From NCBI RefSeq assembly GCF_026213295.1, contig NC_079431.1, positions 16,370,465 through 16,434,464 of the forward strand: a stretch of 64,000 bases of DNA. Direction: 5' to 3'. The notes under the pieces are model-generated. The model was not told the origin of the DNA, ran no database searches, and saw nothing but the letters and a program-made list of their open reading frames with translations. Positions 1-9,929 of this stretch are shown here, piece after piece (positions within the stretch are counted from its first letter, which is position 1; every line of letters starts with the position of its first letter). The stretch is from Gadus chalcogrammus (taxonomy: Eukaryota; Chordata; Actinopteri; Gadiformes; Gadidae). Position numbers and translations under genes: made by a program.

Positions 1-204
1 ACAAATCACACCATATTAATCAGTTATCATAAAATAAATGCACACACTTTCCTCTTAAATGTCTCTATCACTTTTTTGTGTCACTATTTAAAACGACAAT
101 ACACAAGCCATGTATTTCTTTCTGATAAGTGACAACTATTCTACTGGGTTTTGATTAAATTCTGATTAAATTAAAAGGTGTTATGTAACCCTGGGTTACA
201 TCCT

Positions 205-660
205 GTCTGACCAGATCTGTTCCTCCACTGGCTCCCCTCAGGGCTGTGTTCTGTCCCCTCTTCTGTTCATTCTTTACACCAACATGTGCCGCAGCAACAG
301 GGAGGACAGATTAATTTTAAACTATGCAGATGATTCTGTAATTGTCAGCCTGCTACAAGGAAATGAGACAGCCATGGCCCAGTCATCCAGGATTTTGTAG
401 ATTGGTGTGAGCGGTCCTTTCTATAGATGAACATTTCCAAAACAAAAAATATGTATGTAGACTTTAGGAAACTCCCCAGGGCTAAAGAACCAAATAGTAT
501 AAATGGTCAGATGGAGTGTGTACACAATTACAAAAACCTTGGGACCATCATCGACAGCTAAACTAAGTTTTGAGGCAAACTGTGAGGCTGTGTATAAAAA
601 GGCGAACCAGTGTCTACATTGTCGAAGGACTGTCTGTCCTCCTTCCATATTGACAGAAAG
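205..660 (+). pseudogene. LINE reverse transcriptase fragment (CR1/L2/Rex1-like)
   Basis: This is a decayed piece of a non-LTR retrotransposon reverse transcriptase. One frame reads STGSPQGCVLSPLLF, the RT block before the active site, then runs to the catalytic YADD box at 323-334 followed by SVIVSLL. The frame is broken by a TAG just before position 400. A second frame continues with MNISKTKNMYVDFR and HNYKNLGTIIDS, the conserved blocks after the active site, and then meets further stops. RT palm and downstream blocks are in the order known for CR1/L2/Rex1-group LINEs. Endonuclease and C-terminus are absent, so this is a truncated, multiply mutated copy. The clade is inferred from motif wording only. 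Confidence 0.75.
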
Positions 661-820
661 ATACTTGTAGCTGCCAGCAGAAACAGTTGCATAATTTGGA
701 TTATTAGAATAAATTTAAGTTTTATAAAATAATAGTTTATTAAGAATGACACCACATTTAAATATATATTATATATTTATCTGCATTTATTTTATTTTTA
801 AGTATGTTTACAAGCTTACC

Positions 821-1233
821 TGTTAATGTAATCAATGAATAGCGGAACTATTGTTCTGAGGTGCAAGAGGTGACGTTTATTCTTGTAGCACCAGCATCGG
901 AGCATGCAGCGCATGCCGAACCGCTCGTTGAAATAAGTGCGGTAATATTACATTTGTTATTTCAACGAGAGACACACAGGAGAGTAGCCTCTGTTACCTG
1001 TTTCACTCCCTGAAGTTAACGCGGCCAATGAGGTTTGCATAGTTCTTTAACTTGTAATGATCATGTGCTATTCTCTGATAATATTCGTATTTATGTAACA
1101 CATGTATGATTTATATGCTTTTTTTTAGTTCTCACGGCATGTTTGATGGCAAAGAGGATGATGAGACTCAGCTAATAAATGCCCGTAAACAAGAAAGCCT
1201 TGTGTCCGTGACTGGTGACTGGAGGGAACTACA
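821..1233 (+). repeat. Possible solo LTR, boundaries unproven
   Basis: The stretch starts with TG, ends with ACTACA and carries an AATAAA signal near 1174 about 60 bases before the end, as in the R-U5 part of a retrotransposon LTR. I could not find a matching 5-bp target duplication at either end, and no primer-binding site follows. It could be another kind of repeat or unique DNA. Confidence 0.25.
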
Positions 1234-1613
1234 ATGCTCACTATGTTTTACAGAATCTTTGCTTGCTTTGAATCTGTAATTTCCTTTAGCCTGGTGACCT
1301 GGTTCAGCAACCTAACCATAAAAAATAAAACTCACTGAATCAGTTGAGGTGGGCCGTCATCGAACCTTTGGTAGGGTCGTCTCGTCAATAAACCTTTATC
1401 ACGTGACGAAAACAAGACGAGAAGCAACGTAAATGCTGGTCATGTGACAATAACTATAATTAAATACACAATGCATATTGTTGACGAATAAAAACGAGAC
1501 TAAATGTGTTTTACAAAATAAAACTCTGCTAAACTGTCTCTTCATTTTCATTGACCTAAACTAGGCTATAAAAATTGTTACGTTAGTTCGGCTCGTTTAA
1601 TTCTGGGGATGTA

Positions 1614-1853
1614 TTATGGAGCCAGTTTCCTGCCATAATTCAAACCTGAAAAAAAAAGTTTCAAAGAAAAAAAAAACACAAAATCATGTTTACAGATGTT
1701 TGAATTTTTGTTTGAATTTTTTTCAGGTTATAATCTCTTTTGTCAGTGTTGCAAAACCTTTTTTACAAGGTGTTGAGTTTTCAAACCCAGACTTACAAGC
1801 CTTTGAAACTTTTTTTTTCAGGTTTGAATTATGATAGGAAACTGGGTCCATAA
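1614..1853. mobile_element. 240-bp MITE with ~53-bp terminal inverted repeats and TGTA duplication
   Basis: The left arm (1614-1666) begins TTATGGAGCCAGTTTCCT. The right arm (1801-1853) is its reverse complement with only a few mismatches, both ending in an A/T run and TTTCAAAG. The same four bases, TGTA, lie immediately outside both ends (1610-1613 and 1854-1857). The 134-bp centre is AT-rich and non-coding; a short open frame across it is not a gene. The transposase superfamily is unclear. Confidence 0.75.
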
Positions 1854-1894
1854 TGTATCAGGTCGCACTGCGCAGACGCTCGCGACCTGATACA
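1854..1894. repeat. Perfect 13-bp inverted repeat (hairpin)
   Basis: TGTATCAGGTCGC at 1854-1866 is the exact reverse complement of 1882-1894, with a 15-base GC-rich loop. It begins in the right-hand TGTA beside the MITE, so the MITE may have inserted at the edge of an existing palindrome. Confidence 0.6.
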
Positions 1895-1982
1895 GGTATC
1901 TTGTCACAGCATTATAATTTATTTATATATTTAGATTAAGAACACGCAGCTGTTGGGGTAGCGACGTAGCGTTAATGAAAAC

Positions 1983-2330
1983 TTGAGAAAGATTTACACT
2001 TAGGGCATTTAGCAGACGCTTTTATCCAAAGCGACTTACAATAGTACATTTGTCATAAGAAGTGCATCAATATATCGCTGTCGGTACAGAAAGGATGTTC
2101 ATAGAACCAAGTGCAAGTACCACAATCGCTAGGTCAATCAATTCCCTGTGTTACAGCCATGATAGCAGCTACTGCAGTTGCTACACAGTTAAGTACTACA
2201 ATACAATACAATACAATACAATACAATACAATACAATACAATACAATACAATACAATACAATACAATACAGTGTACAATGGTGGCCAGAAGTGGGAAGGT
2301 GGCTATGCAGAGTCGAGGTGGACAAAGTTA
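1983..2330. repeat. Teleost interspersed repeat with SINE-tail-like core
   Basis: The segment opens with TTTAGCAGACGCTTTTATCC followed by AAAGCGACTTAC, a motif very common in fish genomes and shared in the opposite orientation with SINE tails elsewhere in this window (42905, 48400, 57497). It runs into a pentanucleotide array and a GTGG-rich part. The outer boundaries are approximate and no protein is encoded. Confidence 0.5.
2196..2270. repeat. (ATACA)15 microsatellite
   Basis: About fifteen uninterrupted ATACA units. All three frames on the plus strand read through it, which creates artificial open frames. Confidence 0.97.
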
Positions 2331-2924
2331 AGTCTGAAGCAGAGAAAGGGAACGATGGCCGGCAAGCCAGGGATCGTCTTTGGGAGAAAAAGATGAAACG
2401 ACATTGGGACACACTTTCATTACATAGAAGTGGAAAAGAAAACGGAATGTGTTGGGAAGAAAATGGGGAGAAATGCGGCCACAAAATCACAGGAAATAAC
2501 ACCACAAATCAAGAGACATCTCAAGGTATTCCATCATGAAATCGAGGTAAGGCAAGACATTAACGTAATTGTACTTTCCATTTTCGAAAGACCATGCCAA
2601 CTCATGAGGCTGTGGTTAATGTTTCACATTTTAACGTAAGCTGTAGGCCGCTTTTGTCAGCTTTTGGCTGTGATATTATATATTATATTGTAATGTTCTC
2701 AAATACGAGGCAGTGTCAAACTGTATTCAATTCCGAACGGTAGGAATAGTAACGGTAAATCCAAACAGTAGGTTGGTATATTAATAACGGTGACTCCGCG
2801 GTAATTTTTGGTTTCTCACTCCGTGAGACCCAAACATAAAACATAAACAAGTAACCTAGCAACGGGGGTTGCTAGCTTACAGGTTAACGAGCACAGCGAT
2901 GCAGGCAGGCTGGAAATGAAAGCA

Positions 2925-3526
2925 GGCGCTGTCACACTAAATTTGTACCGGGGGCGAAATTTGTACCGGGCGTGTCATCATTACGTAATCCATTACAAAC
3001 CTGCCCTGCAACAGATGATCGCGTCGTCCGTTGCCGGGAAGGTTTCAAGAAACATTCGCGCTCATGTTGCCAAAGACGAAATAACATAATACAGTTAACG
3101 GATCGCTAGATAATGTAATGTTTTGTTGGGTTCCATATTAAACACACGATGTATCTTGGAACAGACATCAACATGCAGCGCGCCAATCCAACTGCGCATG
3201 CTCCGTGTGACGGTCTAATAACTGATGTTGATATCATTACAGATAACACTTGTTTTTACTTTATATTTGTATTGTATTTAATTGTTTAATCAAATTTAGC
3301 AAGTAAACTGAGTGTTTAAAGCAGGTCAAGGACGAAATAGCACAATACAGATAACGGATCGCTAGATAGAAGGTTCGCGAATGTTCACGTCATTCGACGC
3401 GATCGTCCGTTGCCAGGCAACGGACGAAGCGATCATCTGTTGCCAGGCAGATTTGGAGTGGATTACGTATGGATGACGCGCCCGGTACAAATTTCGCCCC
3501 CGGTACAAATTTAGTGTGACAGCGCC
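2925..3526. mobile_element. 602-bp non-autonomous DNA element with ~116-bp terminal inverted repeats
   Basis: The left end, from GGCGCTGTCACACTAAATTT, is repeated in reverse complement at the right end for about 116 bases with roughly ten mismatches. Inside each arm a TTTGTACCGGG motif occurs twice. The interior also carries a 38-bp direct repeat (3075-3112 and 3331-3368, three mismatches). I see no transposase, and no clear target duplication outside the arms, so the superfamily is unassigned. Open frames on the minus strand here are only translations of the arm. Confidence 0.8.
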
Positions 3527-3589
3527 ACCGATGTAGAATGACGAGTTGGAGCGCGGCAACGGCAACTATGTTATTGGTCAACAAATATT

Positions 3590-3662
3590 AATATTTATCT
3601 TATATCGACATTCTGCTTGAAAATATCGAGATATGACTTTTGGTCCATATCGCCCAGCCCTA
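3590..3662 (-). repeat. hAT-like element end (fragment)
   Basis: Read on the minus strand the segment begins TAGGGCTGGGCGATATGG and continues with TCGATAT-rich sequence, the wording of a common teleost hAT-type terminus. No partner end is visible, so this is a solitary or truncated end. Assigned from memory of the motif. Confidence 0.4.
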
Positions 3663-3811
3663 ATGCTACTTAATATTTAGAACAGTTCGATTTTCCACTG
3701 GCTGCATCTGTATCGTATTGGAAGGGTTTCATTGTATCTATTCCTGTGCTAGATTCCAGAAAGAGCATCAGTGAAGCAAGTCCCACCCAGGAAGATGGAC
3801 ACACGCCGATA

Positions 3812-4275
3812 TCCGTGTGTGAGCCACGGAATAACAGTGTCATTTACTTGCATTGGAGCAAATTCCGTGGCCACATCACGGACAATTGAAGTGATTCCGT
3901 CAGATCACCGCGGATTTTGAGTTAAGCCCCCACTGTGGTCAAATGTGGCACACACACAGATTGAAACGGGAGCACACACACACACAGATTGAAACGGGAA
4001 TCTGTGTGTGTGCCACGGAATATCATTGTCATTTACTTGCATTGGAGCAACTTCCGTGGACACAACAAGGACAATTTAAGTGTTTCAGTGAGACCACCCC
4101 GGGTTTTGAGTTAAGCCCCCGTGGTCGACTTGCTCGTTGAAACGGGGATCCGTGTGTGAGCCACGGAACATCAGCGTCATTAACTTGCATTGGAGCGAAT
4201 TCCGTGGCCACATCACGGAAATCGGCGTGTTTCCGTGATGTGTCCACGGATTTCGAGTTAAGCGTCCGACCGTAG
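3812..4275 (+). repeat. Three diverged tandem units (~150-190 bp)
   Basis: A unit containing GCCACGGAAT, CATTTACTTGCATTGGAGC, a CCGTGG(A/C)CACA block and GAGTTAAGC recurs three times. Its GCCACGGA anchor is at 3823, 4012 and 4160. Copies differ by substitutions and by an insertion of CA-rich sequence between the first and second. The units are non-coding and could be internal repeats of an old transposon or a local minisatellite. Confidence 0.7.
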
Positions 4276-4303
4276 TCATTTCACAGATTCCTGTGAGACC
4301 AGG

Positions 4304-4531
4304 TTGCAGAAGATCAGGATGCTGAGAGACCTCCTTCTGCCATTTGCGGAGCACACTAAGTCACTTGAAAGTGACACTCAATCACTTACCCTTGTTGTGC
4401 CAGTACTCCTGGATCTCAAAAACCACCTGTCGGAATTCTCACTTGCACATGGGAGAAGCTACAAAGATGCAGCTACTCTGGCTCAGAAGATGCTGTCCAG
4501 CATGGATAGGCGCTTTAGGGCCCTTACATAG
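4304..4531 (+). pseudogene. hAT transposase fragment (ZBED-like)
   Basis: A 75-codon open frame reads LLLPFAEHTKSLESDTQSLT, then VVPVLLDLKNHLSEF and AATLAQKMLSSMDRRF. This helical segment is characteristic of the region before the C-terminal dimerisation domain in hAT transposases and ZBED-type relatives. The BED finger, the DDE residues and the hATC domain are all missing, and no ATG starts the frame. It is most simply a relic exon-sized piece of a transposase, stranded between a tandem repeat and a MITE. Domestication cannot be excluded but nothing supports it. Confidence 0.65.
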
Positions 4532-4540
4532 TCGACGCAA

Positions 4541-4858
4541 CCCTACGCTTACGCCCCGTGCCCACTACATGCGTCCGTTGACTGATGTGGGAAGGCGTGG
4601 CTGACTGATGGGGGAGTAGTCTTTGCATCGCGTCACAGTGCTTAAATTTGCAGACGCGATCTGATTGGATGACGGATCCGTCGCTGCCGAAAAAGTTGAA
4701 CATATTTCAACTTCTTGACTGAGCCGAAGGCTCCAACGGAACGTACGGATCCACAATGCATTGCGCGTCCGTCCCCATTAAAGTCAATGGGGATCACGCA
4801 ACGGACGCATGTAGTGGGCACGGGGCGTAAGCGTTGAAGCGTAGCAAAACGCGTCCTC
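4541..4858. mobile_element. MITE family A, copy 1 (36-bp perfect inverted repeats)
   Basis: Positions 4545-4580 and 4799-4834 are perfect reverse complements over 36 bases (ACGCTTACGCCCCGTGCCCA and onward). Less exact complementarity extends outward. The interior, including GGGGGAGTAGTCTTTGCA, GATGACGGATCCGTCGCTGC and AAAGTTGAACAT, is shared with a second copy at 41275-41545. It lies just beside Harbinger-type coding relics, so a PIF/Harbinger origin is plausible but unproven. Confidence 0.75.
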
Positions 4859-4887
4859 CAAATTTTTGATACGCGACGCGCCGAACC

Positions 4888-5112
4888 ATGCAATACCAAG
4901 CGTTGTCGGTGGGGGCGATACTGCAAATATTGTACATTATTACTACTATAGGTTATATTTACAGAAGAACATATGAGAGGATGCGGGAACGTGATAAGAA
5001 CGTCTCTTTTACTAATTATCTGAGCCAATTTATGCGAACCCTTCCACAGGGTCAAAGGGCTATTTTGATGCGCGACATCAGACAGCTGATGCGGGATTGT
5101 GAGCCATTTTAA
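4888..5112 (+). pseudogene. Possible relic of the accessory ORF of a Harbinger element
   Basis: A short open frame of 74 codons ends with SQFMRTLPQGQRAILMRDIR and a few further charged residues. That pattern (LP..QRA....I..L) resembles the BESS-like tail of MADF/Myb-type accessory proteins carried by PIF/Harbinger transposons. The N-terminal DNA-binding part is not recognisable. It converges on the nuclease relic downstream (minus strand, ending at 5452), and Harbinger elements do carry two ORFs. The resemblance is weak and could be chance. Confidence 0.3.
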
Positions 5113-5200
5113 TGATCTTCTTGTCACCCGATATTCGTTCTATTGCTGGCCTTATTTGGTTTAGAATTAGCCTATTTGAATTAATTACGTAATGTTTTGT

Positions 5201-5252
5201 GTTCACGTTCTATGTGAAACATAAATGTTCATGTTCTGTGTGAAACATAAGT
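5201..5252 (+). repeat. Two-copy ~26-bp tandem duplication
   Basis: GTTCACGTTCTATGTGAAAC is followed 26 bases later by GTTCATGTTCTGTGTGAAAC, both continuing into ATAA. A small local duplication of no known function. Confidence 0.7.
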
Positions 5253-5451
5253 TCAGTAGCCTCTTTGAGTGAATGAAATTTGAAAGCGTGAGTGTGTAGT
5301 GAATGAAAAATGTGTGCGTGTATGGTGGGACTATTTTCTGTATTTGATAAATAAACCCCTTTTCTCTAATAATTTTGCCTACCATGTAATTTCTGTGGAC
5401 ATTATGCGCTATAGCTTAAAGCCTTTGGCTATAGGCCTACACTTAAATAAT

Positions 5452-5907
5452 TCATTCATCTGTCAAGGCAATAGCTCGTTGTATAAACATTTTATATGGA
5501 TATGAATTAATGAGTTTGACGTAAACCAAATTAGGTAACTTGTGTAACATAACTAATGAATCAAAAGTCATGCTACCAGTAAGTGACCAATGTATATACA
5601 TTGATTGGTCAGTGCGCATACCCAATCGTAGCACATTGTACTGGTGGGGAAACACGCCAGCATCTGACAAAAAATAATCTGCCAGCTGCTCCCTGACAAG
5701 GGCCGGTTTTGGTGAGTCGGGAAGATATCGGATGACTCGCGAAAGGAGATCATCAAACTTTGGCGCCGACATCCGAAAATACTGGAAATGCCTCTCCTCG
5801 TCCATGCTTCGCATTGGAAGCACCAGAGAAACAAATTCCCCATCCTGATATCGTGTGGTATTTAAAGGGCGCACATACCACCGCATATCTCTGCGCTTCA
5901 TCACTCA
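5452..5907 (-). pseudogene. Internally deleted PIF/Harbinger nuclease (HARBI1-like)
   Basis: The minus-strand frame reads MKRRDMRWYVRPLNTTR, then GEFVSLVLPMRSMDEERHFQ and YFRMSAPKFDDLLSRV. This is the conserved N-terminus of Harbinger transposase, where an R-x-W-V-R-P block and an F-x-Y-F-R-M block precede the DDE nuclease. About ten residues later it jumps to REQLADYFLSDAG, which resembles the family C-terminal tail (R-x-x-x-x-x-Y-F). The whole catalytic DDE core, normally more than 200 residues, is therefore missing. Codons 3' of about 5600 look like untranslated sequence. The enzyme cuts and pastes DNA at short T-rich targets, but this copy cannot be active. Family assignment is good; the deletion model is inferred. 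Confidence 0.6.
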
Positions 5908-6103
5908 TCTTCCGTAGCCACTTTGATCGGAACGTCACCTGGAACGTCCCCCCGCGAAAACACCGGTGACTCTGCTGCCACCCATGGCGTGAGTGGTGTA
6001 TTGCATGTCATGCATTGCCCGCGACGTTCGCGTATGCTGTGTAGACTATGAAAGGAAGCGCGACGCTCGCGTCACTCACGTCGTTTACGCGCGTCGCTCG
6101 CGT

Positions 6104-6357
6104 CGATACAAAGTAAGGCCCTGTCCACACTAACCCGGGTAAATCTACAAACCCATAAATATTTATCCGTTTAGCCCTTCCGTCCACATTAAAACTGCGA
6201 ATACCGACACTGAAAACAATGCTTTTCAGAAACGATCACTGAGGTGGATGAATGGGAAAACGTTGGGTTCGCGTTGTAGTGTGATCAGGGTAGACGGAGG
6301 CTTTCAGAAACGATGACGTTCGCTTGCCTTTGTACATTTGGCTTGAGCCCTATTTTT
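6104..6357 (+). repeat. Truncated copy of the 8024-8517 element
   Basis: These 254 bases read as identical to 8012-8265 by eye, starting 12 bases outside the inverted repeat (CGATACAAAGTA) and stopping abruptly in the T run after GAGCCCTA. The right half of the element, including its right inverted repeat, is missing here. Confidence 0.9.
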
Positions 6358-7050
6358 CCTTTTGTATGCAAGTAAGTTCAGAGTCCAACACACAGTGTTA
6401 ACAGCCATAGAGCTATGAGTACTGGACAGTTTTTTTTTTATTTGTTTGTGACTACCAGTCTTAAACACATCCAGGGGGTTACAGTTTATGTAGTTGCTGT
6501 TTTTTGTTCAGTAGTTGGCATAATTCAGTACTGTCTGTTTTTTCTTTTCTGTCAACAAATTCCACTGTATGCAGCCAGTGCTTCCCATCCCATTACATCT
6601 CCCTAAGTACCAAACCTTTTGTAGTGTTGTTATCTGTTAATAATTGTTATGATGACAAATCTGACATCACTTTACAAGCAATACAAGTCAGACACACACA
6701 TTTTATTTGCACTTTTTTCAAGCACCTTGTTTCTCTTTATGTTAACCTTGAATGTATAATTTTTTTTTCTGGCATCATCATGTGATGCTATTTCATTTAT
6801 TTTATTTAAATATATGCGTGTGTAATTTTAACATGTTTGGTTGGGAAAATAAATACGCTGTAAATTCAAATCAGAGCGTCTTCCGTGTCTGGAATGGATG
6901 TATTCTTGAGTCTATAAGATAACAATAACATAATAATAATAAAGATTACCTTGTTTGAATTGTGAAATGGGTTTGGCTAAATTAAGATGTTGGTTTTGTC
7001 TGTACTACTAGGTACTTATACTATGTTGACTGAGTTAAATAGAATTGCAT
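6358..7050. other. AT-rich spacer without recognised features
   Basis: Short open frames here (6415-6606, 6504-6785) lack any recognisable domain and use strongly AT-driven codons. I see no repeat or RNA gene. Confidence 0.5.
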
Positions 7051-7054
7051 TATT

Positions 7055-7225
7055 AAAAATTGACTAAAATATAATTTTATTTGACTAAAACTAGACTAAA
7101 ATAGTGATGGATAATTCTGACTAAAATAAGACTAAAATGCTCAGACTTTTAGTTAACTGAAACTTGACTAGACTGAAAAGAGTATGAATGTGACTAAAAC
7201 TAATAAAACCTAAAATGACAGCTTG
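7055..7225 (+). repeat. Degenerate (TGACTAAAA) repeat
   Basis: The motif GACTAAAA recurs about eight times with substitutions and spacers. This is a familiar low-complexity component of fish transposon termini; no partner end was identified. Confidence 0.6.
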
Positions 7226-7272
7226 TCCGCCGAAAACAACTATAGATCCACCCACTAAATGGTGAATTCCAG

Positions 7273-7389
7273 TCCCTTCCATCAGGCCTTAGGTTTAAAA
7301 TGCCTACAGGTAAAACCAAAAGGTACAGAGGTAGTTTTGTTCCTTCAGCTATTAAGACCCTGAACAACCTAACTAGTAAAGAATTATCT
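7273..7389 (+). pseudogene. C-terminal fragment of a LINE ORF2 (CR1/L2 type)
   Basis: One frame reads SLPSGLRFKMPTGKTKRYRG followed by SFVPSAIKTLNN. In CR1/L2-group LINEs the extreme C-terminus carries this R-[FY]-x-x-S-F-[IV]-P-S-A-[IV]-x-x-L-N pattern. Only about 39 codons survive and no RT core is adjacent. It could derive from the same insertion as none of the other LINE pieces here, since the strongest neighbour is nearly 7 kb away. Confidence 0.65.
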
Positions 7390-8011
7390 AGTCAAGTAAA
7401 GACTAGTAGAGATTTGCGGCAGGCGGTCATACCCGCGGACACCATGGATAATCCACGGGTTGGGTGGATTGCGTGAAAAAAAGTAATACTTGGAGGAATT
7501 GCGGGCGGGCCGCAAATAAATAAATAAATAATAAGTAGGTTAACATATTGACTAGACAAACGGCAAACTGACAAATCATATTTTTCTATAATCTCCCTGC
7601 TTCTGAAATCTCCGCCCAGCGCTCGTCCGCTGGTTTTCATTAACATTCCACTCTGCGATCATCCCTGCTGCGTATGCCCTCACACATTGTTGAAATCGTA
7701 TGCTGGATGCTTTATTCTTTCTATGTGGCTTTTAGTTAATGATCGGGCATAATAAGACCACGTTGGCTATGTTCGCTGACAACAGGGGATATTTCATTGT
7801 GGTTGGACAATTCAGCGAGCAGACAGGCTTTTGACTGGACACGGAAGACGCAACTCAAAATCAGGATGACATTCCAGCTCATCTGCACATCTCTACTAAC
7901 TAGACTTCACTGCACTACGCAGAGGACCGCCATCATAATGCCTGGCATAGGAACTCGGGATCCATTGTTATTAACACTTTGTTTCTGCATTGATGCTGCG
8001 TGCATCGTGAA
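7390..8011. other. Unassigned sequence with repeat-like G+C patches
   Basis: A patch around 7430-7510 (GGGTTGGGTGGATTGCG, GCGGGCGGGCCGCAAATAAA) looks like part of an old hAT-type non-coding region, but no end can be paired. Open frames on both strands have no recognisable domain. Confidence 0.35.
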
Positions 8012-8023
8012 CGATACAAAGTA

Positions 8024-8517
8024 AGGCCCTGTCCACACTAACCCGGGTAAATCTACAAACCCATAAATATTTATCCGTTTAGCCCTTCCGTCCACATTAA
8101 AACTGCGAATACCGACACTGAAAACAATGCTTTTCAGAAACGATCACTGAGGTGGATGAATGGGAAAACGTTGGGTTCGCGTTGTAGTGTGATCAGGGTA
8201 GACGGAGGCTTTCAGAAACGATGACGTTCGCTTGCCTTTGTACATTTGGCTTGAGCCCTATTTTTGCTTGTAAGTGAAAATGATTAGCCAGCTGATCAAC
8301 TGCAACTATCACAGCAGATCGATCGCCTGTAATATAAACAGAGAGGCGTGGCAGGAGTCACGTAACCATGACAACAACTGTTTAACAAAATCATTTTAGT
8401 GTGGAACGTCGATGCAAAATATTCCGAAAACGATATGAAAACGATAGTGTGGACGGAGATCGTTTTCATTGCGAATGTGCGTTTTTATATTTACCCGGGT
8501 TAGTGTGGACAGGGCCT
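8024..8517. mobile_element. 494-bp terminal-inverted-repeat element, complete copy
   Basis: AGGCCCTGTCCACACTAACC with the following CGGGTAAAT (8024-8052) is repeated in reverse complement at 8489-8517, giving about 29 bp of inverted repeat. The interior is non-coding. The left 242 bases match the truncated copy at 6104-6357. No unambiguous 8-bp duplication is present: the flanks are ACAAAGTA on the left and AAAGATTC on the right. It is probably a non-autonomous DNA transposon; the superfamily is uncertain. Confidence 0.75.
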
Positions 8518-9830
8518 AAAGATTCTAGAGCAACGCACCCTTGAATCTTGTAGTGTGGCCAGTCTTCGGACGAGACAAGGCCCGATTTCCTGGCTCTGCG
8601 AGCGCATTGTGTGACATGTTAAATCGTGGAGGAATATCTGAGAATCGTGTACTCTGAACCAGCCATTAGACAAGATTTTGGTATTGTTTCTGTTTGTAGC
8701 CAGATTCTAGTCTGAGTAGTATTGACCAATCACGTTTGAGCGGGCTTTGGTTGCATGCAGATAAATAGTCCAGGTGGGGAGCAATAATCTCACAACCCAT
8801 CAGCAATTCTGACCACGATTTAGCTTTTAGCGTTGATGTCTGTTTATAGAGATTAGCTGATATGACCGGCGTGTGGAAGAGGAAATCTTACGGCTACAGC
8901 AGAATATTATTGCAACCGTCAAAAATAAATGTTGAGCTTGGCCGGCCTTGCGCTTGTTCGTTCAGTGTCCTCAGCCTGGGATGTCTTGGGAGCGGGGGAG
9001 ACAACTCTGTACAATATTGTGACTTTATAATGCGGCAGGCATTTGAAAGTGTCAACGTGACATGTTGTTGCTTTAAAGAAATTGATTTTGGAATCGGTCC
9101 AGTATTGAGCAAATATGTGTGAACCAGGTAAACGGGCTGCAATGTTAATCTGTGGAGCAATAGCAGCAGACAGTTTGCATGCGCTTACTTTCGGTTGGAC
9201 AAACCAAAGATAAAGCTATGGAATTCAGTGGACGTCAATGGATTGCCAACTGGCCGATTTGAGAATACACCTACACCGCGAGAGTGTAGGGGCTGAGCTG
9301 AACAAAAATCATCGTTGATTTACAACTCCCAACAGACAATGTCAACAATTAACCTGGGGTTTAGCAAAACGACAAATCCTTTAAAGAAACGAGTATCTCC
9401 AAATGTCTCAAACACACACAAAAAAAATTTCATACGAATTAGAGCTTCTTTTTGGATTTTAAGATCTCATTATTTCTGACAGAAGGGCAATTTCTTTTTC
9501 ATGACAGCTTTTTCCCAGAGGACTGAGTTAATTTTGTCCTGTGTTCAGAAAAACTAGAGCAGGTTTCTTTTTTTTATTGTTTTTTATACAGGAATTGTGA
9601 GATAATAATCTCATTATGGAAAAGAAAACGTGCAACTCACATGATTCTCAAGTGAATGCAGGATCCTTCAGTATAATCAGCTATTGATCTAATTCTAATT
9701 TGACAATGATTCTCTTCAATGATCAAATTGGTGGTTTTTAGTCTACATTAGGAGCATCAGTTTTCTCAGACTTCAGTAACCCTTGGCAAAGGCAATGTGC
9801 TCTTTAGCACATTTGGCAGCAGAATTGTTA
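8518..9830. other. Unique-looking stretch, no gene recognised
   Basis: Open frames at 8862-9122 (plus) and 8894-9160 (minus) overlap each other and have no known domain. A small hairpin, CCTACAC/GTGTAGG, lies near 9270-9292. Nothing else can be supported. Confidence 0.5.
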
Positions 9831-9929
9831 GCTGAGATCTCCAGATGGCGACTGCAACTCGCAAGAAAACTTCATGATGGGCTTTAGAAGGTAGAGTTTA
9901 AATATAGACAAATCGACTGAATATAATAA

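Noticed and set aside
821..1233. Complete LTR retrotransposon near the left edge
   Set aside because: Only one LTR-like block is visible, with no target duplication, no partner and no internal genes. Kept only as a low-confidence repeat.
2196..2270. Regular repeats as a possible CRISPR array
   Set aside because: The units are contiguous 5-mers without spacers. The other tandem blocks (3812-4275, 31135-31500, 35268-35378) also lack unique spacers, and the DNA is vertebrate-like.
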